DNA from: Bombyx mori | Taxonomy: Eukaryota; Arthropoda; Insecta; Lepidoptera; Bombycidae | Length of the DNA stretch: 64,000 nucleotides | Assembly (NCBI RefSeq): GCF_030269925.1 | Contig: NC_085129.1 | Coordinates: 13,755,501 to 13,819,500 of the forward strand | Direction: 5' to 3' | Shown: in pieces, positions 54,056 through 64,000 of the stretch | Layout: the number at the start of each line of letters is the position of its first letter | How positions within the stretch are numbered: position 1 is the first letter of the stretch | The notes under the pieces: generated by a model | What the model saw: only the letters and a program-made list of their open reading frames with translations | Databases searched by the model: none | Told to the model about the DNA's origin: nothing | Made by a program: the position numbers and the translations under genes

Positions 54056-55597
54056 GTCAGCTGAATAATAGACCTTATGAAAGTAATTTTTATTCCCCGA
54101 GAAAAACACACATGAGTACTTACGTTAGTCTATTACGTTGCGACCCTGGCTGCCGTTCCAAGGGACCAGCTTCGATCAGATTCAGGATTTATTTAAAGTT
54201 TTTCAATATTTGGTATTGTGGTCTCAAATGAGTCTCAACACAACAACAATTGAATCTGTAACTCTTTTCCTTAAAAAAGTATTTGCAAAGATTTGTATAA
54301 TGTTAGTAAAGACATTTTACAGAGAAAACTTCGCTCAGTTATCTTACGCTATCTAAGGTAGCATTCGAACGATCTAGGCTAATTTGTTAATCGTTCCGCA
54401 TAAACCGTACATTAAAGACCGACTTCTCTCATGATGCTTTCCAACCAACCGCACCCATTATAACGGAACAAAAAGTGGCTAACGCTTCTTGAAACATTTC
54501 GATTTCAACAGTTTTTGCACTTTGTACTGAGAAATATAATATAAACCACTGGTGGAAGTTTTGCGATGCCCCATACATAAATACCACTAAACTGCTTACT
54601 AAATAATGTGTTGTAAAGACAGGTCGTTTGTTATTAAAAATGAAACATCGACCTCATTGAATGAGCCATCTAATCCATTCTTGAGTCCTTAAAGATGTCT
54701 TTGAAAAGTCCAGGAATATAAATATAAAAAAGCTCAATTAAATCATAGTGACTTCAGCCTAAAAATGCTGTTATACTTAGAATTGAAAATGTCCAAAGAA
54801 GTTGTTAACATTAAAAAGGTCAAGAACAAAGAAACTCTAAAGGTTAAAATGAGGGCAAAAAGGATCCCGCGACAATGTAACTTGACGAGAGATAAGGCAA
54901 GAGATATTATAAATCCGTGAGAGAGACAGAGAACGAGAGTATATGGCATTCGGTGCTGGAGTAAACTTGGCGCCCATATGTTGAAGTCGTGAGCCACATA
55001 CTGTTTTGAAGTTCTTAGTTTTTTGTTGCTGTCAATACTGCCGTCAAGTTGCTTAACGCTACAGTCAATCATACTATTTAATAACATTGGATTATTTATA
55101 TAGCTGAAAACGTGGATATCAATCTTGATAATAAAGATAAGGTCGGACAGCAGTCACTAAACTAGAAGAAGAACATGGAGCAAGAACATAAAGTAAATAT
55201 AATTAAACAGAGCGTCGTGATAAATCATTGTCTTTCACTTAAAAAGCTTCGAAAGACGTTTTTACTGCAAATAATAAGAGTTTAAAAAATAAATAAATCA
55301 TTTTGAATCAGATTATAGTGAAGAACCCTAGTCCAAGCTTAGGAGTCAACCTCTATTACATAGCTTTTCAATCCAAAACAGTAGCATTCATATTTTTGTA
55401 CTCACGGAACAAATAGTGGTAACTCGAAAAAAATTATTGCACAAATAAAAAATAAAATGTGTGTAAAATTTATACAGAATTCTGTTTACTTAATTACCAC
55501 AGCATCGTCACCCTGATAAATATCAAGTACCGATCGATTTTTTGACATTTTTAATACCTACTGTGCTAATTAATTTAACTAATTTGGAGTTATCACT
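54056..55597. other. Stretch without a recognised gene
   Basis: The 114-codon minus-strand frame (54743-55087) has two hydrophobic stretches but no recognised family or flanking gene signal. It is not called. Confidence 0.3.
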
Positions 55598-55997
55598 CAG
55601 CTCAGTGCTCACAGGTTCATAGTTCGCGCGATCGTTAACAAGTTGATTTGAACTCTATTTAATAAACAATAAGATAAGCAACGCGGTACCGACTTGATCG
55701 GCTCCATAGACAAACAGTGGTCTCCGAGTTGCCGCGTCCGATGCGAGCGCTGAGCGTCATCAAGCGATCGCGACCAGTCACCGAACGACCGCTTTCGCGA
55801 CAACACGTATCAATCTGTGATGTTAAAAATAACAAGTGCTACGAAAATCCTGATGATAACAGTGTTGTGGTATTCGTGAAGTGTTTTTAAACACAGGAGA
55901 AACGCCGAAGTGCACTTTCACTTGACTGAAAGTTACTAAACATTCTTACGGAGTAACTCTTTTTAAGGGTATCCAACGTTATCCAGACGAATAAAGG
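55598..55997 (+). other. Candidate non-coding first exon (5' UTR) with splice donor
   Basis: CpG-rich, repeat-free sequence stands out from AT-rich flanks: AGTTCGCGCGATCGTTAAC, GTTGCCGCGTCCGATGCGAG, CAAGCGATCGCGACCAGTCA. An initiator-like CTCAGTG lies at about 55602-55608. The patch ends in GACGAATAAAG/GTAATTTTC (after about 55996), a fair plus-strand donor. Several stop codons in all plus frames argue for UTR rather than coding exon. The minus-strand 65-codon frame is an alternative but lacks support. Confidence 0.35.
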
Positions 55998-57032
55998 TAA
56001 TTTTCATTTGTGAATTGGACAGTGTATGTAATAAAATGAATGATAAAAAAAGTTTTTAAATGGATATCGATTAACAAAGTTACAAGCAAACTATAGGACT
56101 AATTTTAAATACTATAGGATTTTTTTTAAAAACTTTATGGACTTATTTTAAACATATTGATAGAAAGATTTTTTCAAATACACATTTCTACACTTACGTA
56201 TTTATGTATTATTAAGATATAGCTTGAACTGAAATATTTTATTCACAATACTGGCACAGTATTAAAATTGGATATACAATTTACAATATTCAATAATTTC
56301 TCTTTCTTTGTAAACGTTCACAAGGCAATTGATGCGTGAATAGTGAAATTAATTAGCTAATAATAAATACACTGTCATTCAGTTTGAGTACTTCTAAAGC
56401 TTCGAAGTAGCTCACCGTGAATTTAATTTAAATACTGTTGCAAAACTTGTAGCAGCGAACAAATTTTAAGTTAAGGAAAAAAAGTGTTTTATGTAATCGC
56501 TCAGCTGAACCTACGCTGTCCCATCTGTCCTGGTAAAAGAAATATCCTCCGGGTCACCTTCTCCCTTTAAAAAAAAATTATTATATGGTCAATTTAATGC
56601 CAAAAATAAACGTGATGAATTAATCGTTTATTGCGAATTAAGGATAGCAATAACAAAATTAAAATAGTGCATGAATTGAAAAAAAAAGTCGTGATAAATT
56701 ATTGCTGTCTTTCTGTTACGGCAGTGATTTATTATCTGCCTCGTAGGTATGTGATGTATCTCGTCTCTTGCAATCTATGATCTCACAAATTCCAACTGAT
56801 AATAAATGGAAACGTTTGTTTGTTAGCTTCGTGAGAGAATTGTATTTTTAACAACACTGTTGAACGCTTCACTGTAAGTTGATTTGTGTTCAAATGAAAT
56901 AGAATAAAGGTAACTCAATAAAAACAATTTTTGTCCTTACTCCAAACAGTGGAAAAACGCAAATATCTCATATCTCAAAAACTAATGAACCTTGAATTTA
57001 TTTTTTCCGACCAATTCACTGGCTGCGGTGTG
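55998..57032. other. AT-rich stretch without a recognised gene
   Basis: Would be first-intron sequence if the exon call at 55598-55997 is right. No repeats recognised. Confidence 0.35.
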
Positions 57033-57195
57033 CTTATTGCGAGTTTTTTAAAGTTCTCGATAACGTAAAAGTTAACTCATAATTGTAAGAAGTTGAAAGG
57101 TTTACCTACGTTGGCCACTAGGGGCGCTGTTCCAACTGCATACAAATTTAAGTTAACTTTTACGCTATCGAGAACGTTAAAAAACTCGCAATAAG
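57033..57195. mobile_element. 163-bp palindromic MITE, copy 2
   Basis: CTTATTGCGAG and CTCGCAATAAG ends, with AAGTTCTCGATAACGTAAAA and TTTTACGCTATCGAGAACGT as long inner arms. Same length as 22781-22943. The unit is nearly one large hairpin. Confidence 0.8.
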
Positions 57196-57201
57196 CACAC
57201 G

Positions 57202-57350
57202 GAGTTCAACCTAGACTGGGCATTCATTAACATCACAAGACAATACCTACTTATCACTGCATACTACTTAAAGATATAGAACTTGCCAACAAGAAAATAA
57301 ATCTCGTGAAAAAACTCTCTTCAAAATTCCCGCCAGATGGATTAATTGCC
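57202..57350. repeat. Block shared with 24987-25127, next to Bm1
   Basis: GAGTTCAACCTAGACTGGGC, CTGCATACTACTTAAAGATA and CCAGATGGATTAATTGCC match the other block at roughly four of five bases. It lies between the MITE 57033-57195 and the Bm1 copy. Confidence 0.65.
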
Positions 57351-57715
57351 CTTTTTTTTTACTATTTTCGTTGGTAGCTTAATGGGCTATTCCAGCTTTT
57401 CGCTAACTAACAGGTGAGCTCACGAGCTCAGCTTGGGAGACTTTTCTAACACTAGCCCTAGCAAGAGCAGTGCTTCGCTGAATCTACCACCGGATCAGAA
57501 TCGCGACTCGCTGAGAAGATTCGGCGTGAAACTCAGTGGGCTGTGTATGTGGGTTAATTTTCACGACGAACCCTTCATCGCAATCGGGTTCGACGAGAAC
57601 ATTGACCGGTGCTTGGAATGTCTAAAAGCACTGAGAGTGGATCTGGAGGATCCGAAATGACGCGTTTTGGGCGATGGCGACTGGTTACGGTTTATAGGGA
57701 ATTGCATTAACTGCT
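57351..57715 (-). repeat. Bm1-type SINE (GGTAGC subfamily) with extended 5' end
   Basis: T-run, ACTATTTTCGTTGGTAGCTT, GCAAGAGCAGTGCTTCGCTG, CACTGAGAGTGGATCTGGAG, then GACGCGTTTTGGGCGATGGC, as in 25128-25492. The two copies share body, 5' extension and the flanking block, and are likely one duplicated unit. Confidence 0.8.
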
Positions 57716-58544
57716 CAACGTTTTATTTGCTTGAGTCATAATTTAATAGTTTTAAGGTCGATTATGGGTGCTGTGAACACGTACACATGTACAGGAAAAT
57801 AAATAATAACACAATTATAATCATTTATATACATTAGTTATATTTACGTTTCTGGGAATCATCTTCAAACAGGAACGTGCTTATCAAACTTTAAGGAAAA
57901 TTAATGTAATTCGATCCTATTGGTTTAGACCTATCCGTTTATGGTATTCTATAAATACCGCCTCAGATAGTAGGTATTTTATCGGTTGTGTCGCAATAAC
58001 TGTGTGTAACAATAATTACCGCTGGTGGCTTGTGTCGTAGACAGCGCCTCTATTTTTTAACTAGTGCTTTCTAAAAAATGTTTTTAATACCTTTTAAAAA
58101 AAATAGTTTATACATATTAAGATATTAAATAATATAGACTATGATGATAATAATAATAATAATATATTTATTTATTAAAGTAACCAGGACCCATTGTGTA
58201 CATCTCTTAAAATTATGTAGGTATATAATTGAAATAAATTAATATGCAAATAACGTAATGCACCATCCCATGAGAAATGGCGCAGCAGCGATTCACATAA
58301 ATACTATCCAAACTAATGACTATCATTGTCAATAGGGTGTTCGAACTGTCCCTAATCCAGGTCGCCAACTATATAATATAACCATATAACATAATTCTTT
58401 ACAATAATAAGATATAAGACAGCCTTTATTAACAATCTAATTGAAGTGAAATTTTTATTTATTTTAATAACTAAGTCACTGGCGCGATATACATGTAGTA
58501 TTTAAAATTTTAAATATGTAAGTTACTTATTATCTAGTTTTATT
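57716..58544. other. AT-rich stretch without a recognised gene
   Basis: A (GATAATAAT)-type tract at 58143-58172 may be a LINE tail. Nothing firm. Confidence 0.35.
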
Positions 58545-58915
58545 ATTCGCCACCGGTTTCTTGATCGTCTTGCTATACAGCATAGCCCCCCCCCCCCCCC
58601 CCAAGGGTTCTCCATAATGTTCTATCCTGCGTTTTTCTCATCCAAATCGTTCCTGCCACTTTTTTGATGTCATCTTCCCATCTACGTTGTTGTCTCCTCT
58701 ATTTCGCTTTTTATATCTTGGACACCATTCTGTCCTCCTTTGGCCCATTTTTCTGTGTTTTATCTCGAATTAAATGTCCAGTCCGTTTCCATTTCAGTTG
58801 TTTTATTCGGTATTTAATATCAATGATCTTTGTTTTTTTTCTTATTTTTGTTAACCGTATTTTATCTGTTAATATCGTGTTTATCATACTTCTTTCCATT
58901 GGGTGTTGACAAATT
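58545..58915 (-). pseudogene. Relic of an insect LINE polymerase C-terminus
   Basis: On the minus strand ERSMINTILTDKIRLTKIRK, KTKIIDIKYRIKQLKWKRTG then HLIRDKTQ matches the ERSmlgv...DrirN..IR.kTki.D......kLKWrwaGHiaR ending of RTE-like LINE polymerases as I recall them. The rest is frame-damaged. A 17-base C-run (58586-58602) interrupts the far end. Confidence 0.6.
58586..58602 (+). repeat. Homopolymer run of about 17 C
   Basis: Long poly-C is rare in this AT-rich DNA. Its exact length may be a sequencing or assembly artefact. Confidence 0.8.
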
Positions 58916-59037
58916 TCTAAAGATGTTATGTTCTAATTGTCAATCCTCCTAACTCTTTACAATACATATACTAATTGTTATATATAACGCCAAAAACCAA
59001 GCAATCGTATTAATTTCGCCAAAAGTCATGATAGTAT

Positions 59038-59290
59038 AATTAAAACTACTTTTACAATTTAATCTCGAAAAAAATCTAATTCAGTTTGAAAAAATGTACA
59101 AACTATTATAATATTATGTTACAGCAACTATGATTTAAGGATAAATAAAACTGTTATGAAATGTCATCTGTTTGATTCTCGTGTCGTATGGTACATACAA
59201 GTAAATCAGACTTTCCTTTTGTTATGTAACAAAAATGGACATCCATAACTCTAATGTTACTTATGAAATATTCATAATGGTGTTTTATGT
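59038..59290. repeat. Dispersed repeat, copy 2 (partner 49130-49490)
   Basis: ACTACTTTTACAATTTAATC, CAACTATGATTTAAGGATAA then ATAAAAC, TTTGATTCTCGTGTC and GAAATATTCATAATGG in the order seen in the partner. Confidence 0.5.
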
Positions 59291-59366
59291 CTATTTAAAT
59301 TCAATACAAATTTATTCAAAACTACTAAGTAAGATAGCTTCGTTCTCAAACATAATTTAGACAATC

Positions 59367-59654
59367 ATGGTAAGAAATAGGAGGGCGCGCTTTCAAGAAA
59401 ATTTCAAAATTCCTTCACATTTCAGAATTACGTTATATTTATTGGTAGCAGGACATTTTGAAATGCCAAAATGGAACGAGCTCTTATCTTCCCCGATAAT
59501 TCGGCTTATTGCAACCGCCATGGTCGCGAGTAGACCAAAAACTATGGGCAGAATGTTGGGAGCGATACAAATCTGTCTGTCTACCTTTATAGTCCTTTTT
59601 AAGCGTTACCACGGAAAGTCAACAACAGTCAATTATTCGTTTTTCAGAGATTAG
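59367..59654 (+). other. Unrecognised 95-codon open frame
   Basis: Begins MVRNRRARFQENFKIPSHFR and includes a hydrophobic RLIATAMVAS segment. The ATG is followed by GTAAGAAATA, so a splice donor overlaps the start, and no start context or homologue supports translation. Probably chance or an eroded element. Confidence 0.2.
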
Positions 59655-59984
59655 ATAAAATCTAACGATAAATTACTATCCAACACATGAATAATATGGT
59701 ATAATTTATTTGTAAGCGAAATATAAAATAGTCAAAGCATAGTATGGTATCATAACAAAAAGAGTCGAAAAAAAGAGACGAAATAAAATAAATAGCCCAT
59801 TAATAAAATTATCATTTTGACGTAACATTGACAGCTGTCAAACGTAAACATTTTAATGAACGGCTTGAAGTCAAAGGTCGGTATTTGAATTACGATAAAT
59901 CCAAACATCATATGACATAATATCTTCGGCTTTCTATTTTTATGTAAATTAAAAAGCTCTTATAACGAAATTATATATTTTTTC

Positions 59985-60592
59985 CTCACTTATTCGTTGG
60001 TTTCTTAAGGGGATATTCCAACTACGCGCAGACGAGTAGGTAAGCCCACAGTGACGGCCTCCCCCGGTGAAGTTTATGTGGTGACCTGAGGGGGTCGAGG
60101 CCTAGCGCGCCAGCAAGGAGTGTAATCCTAAGAACGAACGGTTGGCAGTGAATCACGTCCCAACCTGGCAGGCTCTGGTTCCGGCCAAGCGGGGTATTCC
60201 GCGACACCAGCGCCACCGTCTGAACGACCTGACGGGCTGAGACCCAGGCAGTTGACGTTCTAGAGCCTTCGTTCTTCACCTCGCCTGCAGTGTTGACCAT
60301 GGTATACCCCTTACCCCACCCGAGTTCGGACCTCGGGGGAATCCGACGCTTGGGCGAGAGTGCAGGGGAGTCGTTTACTAGGCAGAATCCTAAGTTCCAT
60401 CTCTTGGACCCGAGTCCACTCCCAACATCCGCGGACTGTTCAGTTCATATCCCGAGGCGCGGGGACCTCGTAGGAGGTACGGATCCCGGCTCAAAAAAAA
60501 AGGGCAGTACTGCGTAGTATCTACCACCGGATCGAAATTGCGACCCACTGAGAAGGTCCAGCGGGACAGTCAGTGAACTGTGTCTATGGGTT
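59985..60592 (-). repeat. Bm1-type SINE split by a GC-rich LINE 3' end
   Basis: The left part (CTTATTCGTTGGTTTCTTAA to GAGTAGGTAAGCCCAC, up to 60049) and the right part (GGGCAGTACTGCGTAGTATC to CTGTGTCTATGGGTTAT) are Bm1. About 60 bp expected between them are missing. Confidence 0.7.
60050..60501 (+). mobile_element. GC-rich LINE 3' UTR (R1-clade-like) inserted in Bm1
   Basis: GC-rich sequence ending in a 9-base A-run. It shares AGCGGGGTATTCCG with the R1-clade 3' UTR at 29634-29649 and has a similar overall style (CCCGAGGCGCGGGGACCTCG, TCGGACCTCGGGGGAATCC). No polymerase frame remains. Assignment to R1-clade is inference. Confidence 0.5.
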
Positions 60593-61526
60593 ATCATAAT
60601 GATTGTTACGTAGAACACCCAAAGCAATATGATATCTATGGACATACCTAATTAAAAGCTACGTCCGTGACAATGGAAATATTATAAAGACAAAGTATTA
60701 AAGCTCTCGGATTAATAATTTAAACTTAAATTACTATATAATTTTAATTAAGAAATAGTTTTAAAATTAAACCGTAAAAGTTAATTGTGCTTGCGAGTCG
60801 CGTAAACTGAAGAAAAAACACTGTCATTGGTTATATTCAGAGTATCACTAGTTCACGATAGACTTACTTTATCGTCATCCAGTGAAACGGGAGAAGGGAC
60901 ATTCAGCCCAAAGCCTGGTGAAATGTCCTAGAAATCGTATTTAAAATCGAGATCTAGAATATAGGGATGTGCTCAGCTCCGAAGGCTGGTGGTGCCATGC
61001 TAAAAATATTACGAAAATCCTCCTAAAACCATCGACAAGGAAGTGGTTAGAACGCAACCCTTAACATTAACATTTGATGTTGAATACTCATAATTTACCA
61101 TTTGATCGCTAACTGTGAGCGATTCCCGACAATATTCAGCTTACATAGGACTTCAGAGTGCAGGGAACCCTAAAATAACACGGTATTTTACAACACGGTT
61201 CCACTCGAACACGAAAAGATATAAAACTTATAAAACGATACTTATACAACACCATAACGAGATTTTTGTTTAAAATTATTTAGAAAATTACATTATGCAC
61301 TATGAACACACAATATGTGGGAACAACCAAACTTTTACTGCTTATTTTATCTATAATAGGTAAAAAAATACATACAAGCACAGTTGAGATGTTTCATTCA
61401 GAAAAAAATACTCTCCTTTCTGTACTGGCTTCTAGTCTCATATAACACGATTTCGCACAACACGGAACCTTGTAGGAACGTATCTACCGTGTTATAGGAG
61501 GGTTATCTGTAACTAACCCATAGTTT
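60593..61526. other. AT-rich stretch without a recognised gene
   Basis: An AATAACACGGTATTTTACAA / TATAACACGATTTCGCACAA pair (near 61173 and 61442) suggests an old internal repeat. A TTAAACCGTAAAAGTTAATT block near 60767 matches the repeat motif at 49134. No gene. Confidence 0.35.
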
Positions 61527-61969
61527 TTTTTTATTGCTTAGATGGGTGGACGACCTCACAGCCCACCTGGTTTAACACCAGGTTACTGGAGCCCATAGAC
61601 ATCTACAACGTAAATGCGCCACCCACCTTGAGATATAAGTTCTAAGGGTCTCAATATAGTTACAACGGCTGCCCCACCCTTCAAACCGAAACGCATTACT
61701 GCTTCACGGCAGAAATAGGCAGGGTGGTGGTACCTACCCGCGCGGACTCACAAGAGGTCCTACTACCAGTAATTACGCAAATTATAATTTTCCGGGTTTA
61801 ATTTTTATTACACGATGTTATTCCTTCACCGTGGAAGTCAATCGTGAACATTTGTTGAGTACGTATTTCATTACAAAAATTGGTACCCGCCTGAGATTCG
61901 AACACCGGTGCATCGCTCAACACGAATGCACCGGACGTCTTATCGCTTAGGCCACGACGACTTCACAGT
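61527..61969 (-). repeat. Complete tRNA-headed BMC1/BmSE-type SINE
   Basis: T-run, TTGCTTAGATGGGTGGACGA, full tail, the linker ATTACGCAAATTATAATTTT, and the tRNA-like head with GATTCGAACACCGG (reverse B box) and CGTCTTATCGCTTAGGCCAC (reverse A-box region). A small CACCTGGTTTAACACCAGG rearrangement lies near 61567. It is the closest to full length on this strand. Confidence 0.88.
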
Positions 61970-62158
61970 ACTAACACAGCCTACTGAGTTTCTCGCCGGT
62001 TCTTCTCGTTGGGCCGCGCTTCCGATCCGGTGGTAGATTCTGCGAAGCACTGCTCTTACTAGGGTCAGTGTTAGCAACATCTCGGGCTTGAGCTCCGAGA
62101 GCTCACTTACACGCTACGGTAACGCTGATATAGCCTCTGAAGGCTGTCAGCATTGGTA
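61970..62158 (+). repeat. Bm1-type SINE, 5'-truncated, abutting the tRNA-SINE
   Basis: CACAGCCTACTGAGTTTCTC to GAAGGCTGTCAGCATTGGTA. The A-run is lost. TATGG(T)CAGCATTGGTAT is repeated just after, a short local duplication. Confidence 0.8.
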
Positions 62159-64000
62159 TGGTGACTTGGTATGGTCAGCATTGGTATAGGAGCAGTTCTG
62201 AACATGTGTCCTTTCAAACTAGCGCCACGCCACTTACCACTGGGCTACAAGTCCGATCACTCATAAAAATAAGTATTATAACTATATTGCTCAACCACGA
62301 TTGCGTGCTTACACCAATGTTGGATAACATATTACGTTTACAGCAACCAGTTGCAGTTGCATAAGGGAAGAACTGGCTGTTTAAATTAAATATTAAGTGA
62401 AAAACGCCGTAAATCGTTGAATCCTTTTCACGGTAATAACACCAAGGGAACACAGTGATTTGAACTTAGATTCGAGACTGTATGTCTTGGATAGTGGTTA
62501 CAATTTTTTTTTTTTTTTAATAATGCCAGCTCTGAATCCTTTGCGCGTTTTTCGTAAACTAATAAAAAAACAACAATATCCAACGAAAACGTCATCAAAT
62601 AGTTAACGTTTTCTTATAAACAACAGGAACGTGATTCGATATTTAAACAGCCATCGAATTCAAATGTGCTTTATCTCTTTTTCTTATTGAAAAAAATCAT
62701 TTTTTTGGATACACAGTAGATATAAAATGTTGTTAGAATTGTAAATTGAAATACTCGTAATTATTGTCGAATATTTTTGATGGCATTCCACAAAACAGAA
62801 TTATTTGCTTCTTTTTCTTCCTAAGATACTGAAAGCGTGTAGATAAAAACTAAATTAAAATTTTGGGATGGTATACAGAAGGTAATTTCCTAGTAAAATT
62901 TAAAATGTGTGATTTAAGGTTTCGCCGAGTTGCAATAAACAACATTGCTTCAACGTAACAGTGACTTAAATACGAAGTTGTCCTTTTTACGTGATAGACA
63001 ATTTGAACTAAAACCTTCATGGTCCCACATTCGTGTCTATTTTGTCCCCCACAAAAACACATTCAAAATTCAAATCGCATTCTGCGCTTCGATTAAAGCA
63101 ATTTTAACCCGGACAAAAAATTACAAGAAGTTTCTAACATAAATTCTGAGGCCGTATAACATTGCATAGGCAGTCCGTAATATCCCTGGTGCGTTTCAAT
63201 GAAAATGCGACTCATAACACAACTTGCGTATTTGGTTTAATCGATTTCGCATCGAAAGTTTCAAGATAAAGATTGAACCAAGAATTAATTCAGATATATG
63301 AGTCGTCTATTATCAAAGGTGGCAATCTGTGCATTTGGACAAAAAAAAATTATTGATATGTCAATACAGATTGATTTGAATATAATCGTCTCCTTCAAAG
63401 AATACGGTTCAAAACCTGCCTTAAATAAAGGTTAATAGTTAACCTGTTATTTATCTAAGATGTCGTTCCGAAGAGTTTTGTGACTGCCAATGGAATACAA
63501 AGTCAATAATTCGTTTTTCTGATTTACCAATCATTGTCCAAAAGTCAGATTGCCGGCTTTGATAATAGTCGACTCATATTATAGAATGGTAGTAGTAGAA
63601 ACAACGGCCGAACCCAGGTCGATTATCGTAACAATAACTTAACGTAAACTCACTGATCAATATGGATAAGTGCCGATGTAAAGGAACATAAACGTAGAAA
63701 AGTAAACAATTAGAATTAGTGAATTAGTTCTAAACCCTAAAATCATAAATAGACCAAACGGTAAACTCCAATTAGGTATAGATACGCTAAAACCTACATT
63801 ACGACAAGTGCAATGTTAACGAACAACCTGATTCACGGACATTGTTCCGTCCACCTCGATCTTGAAATAACGATACAAACGGAACTATAAATCAAGCCAT
63901 TGTACACTAAGCTTTGTGCCCATCACGTACAATTGAGACAATACCTATCGCTCGATTAGCAAACGTCACGTTTCTTTAAGGACTAATTCATTTAGCGCTA
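62159..64000. other. AT-rich stretch without a recognised gene
   Basis: No repeat family, structured element or credible gene was recognised to the window end. Confidence 0.35.

Noticed and set aside
54743..55087. 114-codon minus-strand frame with hydrophobic stretches
   Set aside because: Low-complexity hydrophobic reading of AT-rich DNA, with no family features and no supporting exon signals.
1..64000. Telomeric TTAGG arrays, rDNA or satellite DNA
   Set aside because: No tandem TTAGG run, ribosomal block or long satellite array was seen. The repeats are dispersed mobile elements.

Overview
This window is animal nuclear DNA: AT-rich, without a complete conventional protein gene, and packed with old and young transposable elements. 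The repeats point to a silkworm-type moth (Bombyx mori or a close relative). From memory, the most frequent unit (A-rich end, body with a GATCCGGCGAGAAACTCAGTGG-like core) is the Bm1 SINE. The second most frequent (tRNA-like head with A and B boxes, about 250-bp tail ending in CAATAAAAA) is the BMC1/BmSE-type retroposon. Helitron-like units starting TCTATACTAATATTATAA and ending in a GC hairpin plus CTAGT, and LINE 3' ends with ATG-type tails, are also typical of Lepidoptera. Family names are recalled, not searched.

Layout. 1-14 kb: Bm1 and tRNA-SINE copies, a SINE split by a MITE, and degenerate LINE pieces. 14-27 kb: several Helitron-like copies, small RTE-type LINE tails with clean target-site duplications, two inverted-repeat elements and a LINE C-terminus. 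29.1-31.4 kb: a 5'-truncated R1-clade LINE with a 14-bp target duplication, followed by a 1354-bp DNA transposon with an 8-bp duplication. 32-42 kb: SINEs, Helitrons, a LINE tail between 155-bp direct repeats, a sequence with the exact form of a recursive splice site (36564), and a deleted mariner carrying an RTE insertion. 44.1-46.3 kb: a second insertion of the 1354-bp transposon family, itself invaded by another family member. 47-54 kb: a CpG-rich patch with a perfect inverted repeat, a conserved short coding relic, and a MITE containing a Helitron. 55.6-56.0 kb: a CpG-rich stretch that may be a 5' UTR exon with a good splice donor. 57-62 kb: more SINEs, a LINE relic, and a Bm1 copy split by a GC-rich LINE tail.

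How it fits together: most of the sequence is explained by repeated insertion, truncation and nesting of mobile elements, giving a relative order of events in several places. The recursive-splice-like site, the possible first exon and the repeat load suggest intronic or intergenic DNA around a large gene, but no coding exon of a host gene could be established. No CRISPR array, operon, genuine tRNA or rRNA gene was found. Strand convention for SINEs and LINEs: the A-rich end is taken as the 3' end.
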